Assembly: GCA_965279475.1 (NCBI GenBank) | Contig: CBDIIA010000003.1 | Location: 2,232,001-2,296,000 of the forward strand | Length of the DNA: 64,000 bases | Source: Pseudorhodoferax sp965279475 | GTDB lineage: Bacteria > Pseudomonadota > Gammaproteobacteria > Burkholderiales > Burkholderiaceae_C | Direction of reading: 5' to 3' | Shown: piece by piece, positions 59,976 to 64,000 of the stretch | Layout: every line of letters begins with the position of its first letter | Numbering within the stretch: the first letter of the stretch is position 1 | Program-made: the position numbers and the translations under genes | The notes under the pieces: generated by a model | Told to the model about the DNA's origin: nothing | The model's input: only the letters and a program-made list of their open reading frames with translations | Database searches by the model: none

Positions 59976-62900
59976 ATGAAGTCCTTTTTCAGACGCCTGT
60001 TCAGCCCCCTCGTCATCGGCGCCATCGCGCTCGTGCTGCTGAGCGCGCTGGTGTGGTGGATCTTCCCGCTGTTCACCGCCGGCGGCGACCACCTGTTCGA
60101 CGGCATCTGGAGCCGCGTCGCGATCATCGTCGCGCTGTGGCTGCTCTGGGGCCTGGTGCTGGGCCTGCGCGCCTGGCGCCGCCGCCGCACCAACGCCCGG
60201 CTGCTGCAGGGCATGGCCGGCGGCCCGTCGGCCAGCGACCGCGAAAGCCAGGTGCTGGCGCAACGCTTCGAGGAGGCGCTGGGCAAGCTGCGCGCCAGCA
60301 GCCAGCGCTCGTTGTGGCGGCCCAGCAGCTACCTGTACGAGCTGCCTTGGTACGTGTTCATCGGCGCGCCCGGCTCGGGCAAGACCACGGCGCTGCTGAA
60401 TGCCGGCCTGCAGTTCCTGCTGACCGGCGGCAAGGACGGTGCCGCTGTGCGCGGCGTCGGCGGCACCCGCAACTGCGACTGGTGGTTCACCCGTGAAGCC
60501 GTGCTGATCGACACCGCCGGCCGCTACGCCATCCAGGAATCCGACGCGGCCGCCGATGCCGGCGCCTGGAACGCCTTTCTTGCGCTGCTGAAGAAAACCC
60601 GGCCGCGCCAGCCGGTGAACGGCGTGCTGCTCACCGTCAACGTGCAGGATCTGCTGCAACAGGGCCCGGACGAACGCGCCGACCACGCGGCCAAGCTGCG
60701 CCTGCGGCTGGCCGAGATCGAGCAGCAGCTGGGCGTGCGCGCGCCGATCTACGTGCTGGTGACCAAGGCCGACCTGATCGCAGGGTTCTTCGAGACCTTC
60801 GGTGAGATGGGCAAGGAAGAACGCGACCAGGTCTGGGGCTTCACCTTCGAGGTGACACCGCCGAACACGGCCGACCCGCTGCACTACTTCGACGACGACT
60901 ATCGCGACCTCGAAGTGCGGCTGGGCCAGAGCCTGCCCGACCGCATGGACGCCGAACGCGACGTGGCCCGGCGCTCGTCGCAGCTCGAGTTCCTGCAGGA
61001 GTTCGCCGCGCTGCGCGCGCCGCTGCGCGAGTTCCTGTCGCAGGTGTTCACCGCCGGCAGCGCGGCGCACGCGGCGCCGCTGGTGCGCGGCGTCTACTTC
61101 ACCAGCGGCACGCAGGAAGGCACGCCGATCGACCGGGTGATGGGCGCGCTGAGCCGCTCGTTCGGGCTGGCACGCGCTGGCGGGCTGGCCGCGGCCGGCA
61201 AGGGCAAGAGCTTCTTCCTGAACGCGCTGCTGCACAAGGTGGTGTTCCCCGAACGCGGCCTGGTCTCGCTGAACGCCGCGGCCGAGCGCCGGCGGCGTGT
61301 GCTGCGCGGCACGGCGATCGGCGCGATGGCGCTGGCCGGCATCGCGGTGCTGGCCGGCTGGGGCATTAGCTACTCGCGCAACGCGGCCTATGGCGACGAG
61401 GTGGCGGCGCGCATCCCCGACGTGAAGCAGAAGGTCGAGGCGCTGCCGCCCGCCCCCACCGGCGAGGTGAGCCTGCTGGCGCTGCCGCTGGCCGGCGTGC
61501 GCGACGTGGCCGTGCCGTCGGGTTTCCCGGTCGATGCGCCGGACTTCCTGAACACGCTGGGCCTGTACCAGGGCCAGAAGCTCGATGCCGGTGCCAAGCT
61601 GGCCTACCACCGCCTGCTCGAGCAGACGCTGCTGCCGCGCCTGACGCGCCGGCTCGAGGAACGGGTGCGCGCCGCCAACCGCGAGAACCTCGAGGCCTCG
61701 TACCTGGCGCTGAAGACCTACATGATGCTGTACACGCCCGACAAGTTCGACGCGCCAACGCTGAAGACCTGGATCGCACTCGACTGGGACGCGCAGTTCG
61801 CCACCACGCTGTCGCCCGAGCAGCGCACGGCGCTGGACCAGCACCTGGACACGCTGCTGGCCGATGGCGCGCCGCGCGCCGGCGCACCGATGGACAAGGC
61901 ACTGGTGGCCAGCGTGCGCGAGATGCTGACCGGCTTCCCGCTGGAGCACCGCATCTACAGCCAGCTGCGCCGGCAGCTGCAGGGCACGAGCATTCCCGAG
62001 TTCTCGGTGGCGCGCGCCGCCGGCCCGAACGCGGCGCAGGTGTTTACCCGCGCCAGCCGCGAGCCGCTGACCCGCGGCATCCCGGGCCTGTACACGCGCG
62101 ACGGCTACCAGAAGGCGTTCCAGCCCGCGCTGTCGAAGGCGGCGGCGCAACTGGCATCCGAGGAATCGTGGGTACTCGGCGTGCCCGACAGCCCCGGCCG
62201 GCTGCAGCAGATCGCCGCCAGCAGCGAGCTGCTGGACCGCGTGCGGCGGCTCTACCTGCAGGACTACGTGAAACGCTGGGAGGCCTATCTCGCGGACGTG
62301 AAAGTGCTGCGCTCCGATGACCTGTCGCGCAACGTCGAGGTGGCGCGCCTGCTGGCCGCGGTCGACTCGCCGCTGACCGCGTTCCAGCGCGAGGTGACGG
62401 CCGAGACCACGCTGGTGCCGGCCGCGCCGAAGGGCAAGGTCGAGTCCGCACTCGCCGGCGCCGTCGACAAGGCCAAGGCCGCGCGCGAGGAGATGGAGCG
62501 CCTGGCCGGCAACCAGCCCTCGGCCACCGCCAGCCTGGCCGGCCAGCCGATCGAGCGCATCGTCGACGACCGCTTCAGCGCCTACCGGCGCATGTTCCAG
62601 GGGCAGCCCGCGCCGATCGAGGAGCAGCAGAAACTCTTCAACGAGGTGTTCGTGCAACTGGCCGCGATCGACGCGGCACAGAAGAGCAAGTCGCCCCCGC
62701 CCGCCGGTGGCGGTGGCGAGCGGCTCAAGGCATCGGCCGCGCAGCAGCCCGATGTGGTGCGGGCCGTGGTCGAGTCGCTGGTGGACGCGGGCGCCAAGCG
62801 CGGCCGGGCGATCGAGAGCGAGGTGCTGACCTCCGAGCTCAAGCCGATCACCGACTTCTGCCTGCGCAGCATCACCAACCGCTACCCGTTCTCGGCCGGC

Positions 62901-63509
62901 TCGCGGGCCGACGTGCTGCCCGACGACTTCGGCCAGCTGTTCGGCGCCGGCGGCATGCTCGACGAGTTCTACCAGCGTAGGCTGGCCACGCTGGTGGACA
63001 CCGGCAAACCCACCTGGGTCTACAAGCCGCTGGCCGACGGCAGCGCACCGGCCTCGCCGGCGGCGCTGGCCGAGTTCCAGCGCGCCGCGCGCATCAAGGA
63101 GGCGTTCTTCCGCTCCGGCGGCAAGAGCCCGGCCTTCAAGCTCGACCTGAAGCTGGTCGAGCTGAGCGACGGCCTGAAGGAGCTGACGCTCGACGTCGAC
63201 GGCCAGGCGCTGAAGTTCGTGGCCGGCACCAGCACCACGGCCACCATCGCCTGGCCCAGCCAGCGGGTGGCGTCCGAGCTGAAGCTGACCACCGTGCCGG
63301 CCACGACGCCGGTGACGTTCGAGGGGCCCTGGGCGCTGTTCCGCCTGTTCGACCGCTTCGACGCCCAGCCGTCGAGCCAGCCCGAGAAGTTCACCGTGCT
63401 GCTGAACCTGGACGGCAAGCGCGCCAAGCTCGACGTGACGGCCAACAGCGTGCTGAACCCGTTCCGGCTGCGCGAGATCAAGCAGTTCCGTTGCCCCGGG
63501 GCGTTATGA
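59976..63509 (+). CDS. tssM: T6SS membrane-complex protein TssM (IcmF)
   Basis: A 1177-residue inner-membrane protein. Two N-terminal transmembrane helices (about 10-32 and 48-68) precede the cytoplasmic NTPase-like domain with Walker A GAPGSGKTT (K136). A third helix (about 446-468, GAMALAGIAVLAGW) leads to the large periplasmic part, which normally contacts TssJ. The C-terminal beta domain with GPWALFRLFDRFD is conserved. Length and order are normal. It starts 17 bases after tssL and is followed by repeat copy 3. Confidence 0.97.
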   Translation: MKSFFRRLFSPLVIGAIALVLLSALVWWIFPLFTAGGDHLFDGIWSRVAIIVALWLLWGLVLGLRAWRRRRTNARLLQGMAGGPSASDRESQVLAQRFEEALGKLRASSQRSLWRPSSYLYELPWYVFIGAPGSGKTTALLNAGLQFLLTGGKDGAAVRGVGGTRNCDWWFTREAVLIDTAGRYAIQESDAAADAGAWNAFLALLKKTRPRQPVNGVLLTVNVQDLLQQGPDERADHAAKLRLRLAEIEQQLGVRAPIYVLVTKADLIAGFFETFGEMGKEERDQVWGFTFEVTPPNTADPLHYFDDDYRDLEVRLGQSLPDRMDAERDVARRSSQLEFLQEFAALRAPLREFLSQVFTAGSAAHAAPLVRGVYFTSGTQEGTPIDRVMGALSRSFGLARAGGLAAAGKGKSFFLNALLHKVVFPERGLVSLNAAAERRRRVLRGTAIGAMALAGIAVLAGWGISYSRNAAYGDEVAARIPDVKQKVEALPPAPTGEVSLLALPLAGVRDVAVPSGFPVDAPDFLNTLGLYQGQKLDAGAKLAYHRLLEQTLLPRLTRRLEERVRAANRENLEASYLALKTYMMLYTPDKFDAPTLKTWIALDWDAQFATTLSPEQRTALDQHLDTLLADGAPRAGAPMDKALVASVREMLTGFPLEHRIYSQLRRQLQGTSIPEFSVARAAGPNAAQVFTRASREPLTRGIPGLYTRDGYQKAFQPALSKAAAQLASEESWVLGVPDSPGRLQQIAASSELLDRVRRLYLQDYVKRWEAYLADVKVLRSDDLSRNVEVARLLAAVDSPLTAFQREVTAETTLVPAAPKGKVESALAGAVDKAKAAREEMERLAGNQPSATASLAGQPIERIVDDRFSAYRRMFQGQPAPIEEQQKLFNEVFVQLAAIDAAQKSKSPPPAGGGGERLKASAAQQPDVVRAVVESLVDAGAKRGRAIESEVLTSELKPITDFCLRSITNRYPFSAGSRADVLPDDFGQLFGAGGMLDEFYQRRLATLVDTGKPTWVYKPLADGSAPASPAALAEFQRAARIKEAFFRSGGKSPAFKLDLKLVELSDGLKELTLDVDGQALKFVAGTSTTATIAWPSQRVASELKLTTVPATTPVTFEGPWALFRLFDRFDAQPSSQPEKFTVLLNLDGKRAKLDVTANSVLNPFRLREIKQFRCPGAL

Positions 63510-63510
63510 C

Positions 63511-63600
63511 GCCCACCCCCGTCTCTTGCGCACTGCGTGTCGCCGAATCCCCCCTCGAGGGGGCGCACCCAGCGGCCCGGCAAAGCCGGTTCTGCGGGTA
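63511..63600. repeat. Dispersed structured repeat, copy 3
   Basis: Third copy, directly after the tssM stop. It keeps CGCCCACCCCC, CACTGCGTGT and the palindrome CCCCCTCGAGGGGG. Its second hairpin is CCGGC-AAA-GCCGG where copies 1 and 2 have CTGGC-GAA-GCCAG. The stem difference changes both sides of one base pair, so pairing is kept. Confidence 0.75.
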
Positions 63601-63650
63601 CTTGCGAACAGGCAGCGCGGCGATGCGCGCGTTCATGGTGGAGCACTGAG

Positions 63651-64000
63651 GTGGAAGCCCCAGGCTGGCACGGCAAGCTGCCGACGCTGGGCGACTTCGC
63701 GTCGCGGCGGCTCGACGCGGACTTCATCGAGGTCTGGGACACGTGGCTCGCCGAAGGCATCGCGTCGCTGCAGCAGGCCGACGCGACGGGTTGGCTGCAG
63801 GCCTACCTGGACAGCCCGAGCTGGCGTTTCCTGCTGATGCCCGGCGTGCTGCAGGGCGAGCTCGGCCGCCAGGCCTGGGCCGGCGTGCTGATGCCGTCGG
63901 TCGACCGGGTGGGCCGCTACTTTCCGTTCACCGTCGCGCAGCCGCTGCCGGCCCTGCCCGTCGACGCGCAGGACAACCGGCAGCTGTCGAACTGGATCGA
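63651..64000 (+). CDS. tagF: T6SS-associated protein TagF (partial, cut by window end)
   Basis: The first 116 codons of a TagF/SciT-family protein (DUF2094). The start APGWHGKLPTLGDFASRRL and the following SWRFLLMPGVL and DRVGRYFPFTV are diagnostic. TagF holds H1-type T6SSs inactive after translation by a route independent of the kinase/phosphatase pair. The GTG at 63651 is the likely start. The gene continues past the window edge. Confidence 0.92.
   Translation, partial: MEAPGWHGKLPTLGDFASRRLDADFIEVWDTWLAEGIASLQQADATGWLQAYLDSPSWRFLLMPGVLQGELGRQAWAGVLMPSVDRVGRYFPFTVAQPLPALPVDAQDNRQLSNWI

Noticed and set aside
59202..62657. Minus-strand open frame of about 1150 codons opposite tssL/tssM
   Set aside because: Shadow of tssM codon usage; no domain recognisable.

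Overview
The window reads as high-GC chromosomal DNA from a Burkholderiales betaproteobacterium, most likely Comamonadaceae or a near relative. The signs are two solitary Bug/TctC-type binding proteins, a molybdenum-hydroxylase catabolic operon, the gloB / yafS-like methyltransferase / rnhA neighbourhood, and a CTERM-type sorting pair. The family assignment is inference. I saw no rRNA, tRNA, CRISPR array, insertion sequence or prophage.

Layout. (1) 0-7.8 kb, minus strand: a GntR-led catabolic operon (GntR, cyclic amidohydrolase, large/medium/small subunits of a xanthine-dehydrogenase/CoxLMS-type molybdenum hydroxylase, CoxG, Rieske oxygenase) with a perfect 16-bp palindrome just upstream of GntR. 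(2) 8.0-13.4 kb, plus strand: a glutathione transferase, then a Bug binding protein, an aldehyde dehydrogenase, a 3-hydroxyisobutyrate-dehydrogenase-like enzyme and a LysR regulator. (3) 13.4-21.0 kb, minus strand: YafS-like methyltransferase, rnhA, sbcB, LysR, Bug protein, a Sua5/YrdC-fold protein, a sirtuin and a MerR-P-loop fusion. (4) 20.97-26.5 kb, plus strand: gloB, mltD and two Ser/Thr kinases, the first with a cyclic-nucleotide-binding-like domain. (5) 26.7-34.6 kb: a haem-motif lipoprotein, an OmpA-like lipoprotein, a haem-motif surface protein with a CTERM-like tail, an intramembrane protease that probably processes it, and a porin. From about 30.9 to 33.8 kb the reading frames are interrupted by many single-base losses. 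(6) 34.8-64.0 kb: a nearly complete type VI secretion system (T6SS) in the order tssA-B-C, hcp, hcp, tagJ, tssE-F-G-H, TPR-methyltransferase, vgrG, candidate effector, candidate immunity lipoprotein, DUF4123 adaptor, two unknown proteins, FHA protein (tagH), PP2C phosphatase (pppA), DUF4280 PAAR-like protein, tssK-L-M, tagF (cut by the window end).

How it fits together. The tssA-B-C-hcp-tagJ-E-F-G-H-vgrG order matches the Pseudomonas H1-type T6SS. The FHA protein, PP2C phosphatase, TagF and nearby kinases suggest control by threonine phosphorylation. A cargo module lies between vgrG and tagH. A structured repeat of about 90 nt occurs three times, only inside the T6SS region and always after a module. 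No tssJ was recognised. The parts that look least like textbook biology are the haem/CTERM/porin island between the kinases and the T6SS, the methyltransferase inside the T6SS operon, and the uncharacterised cargo module.
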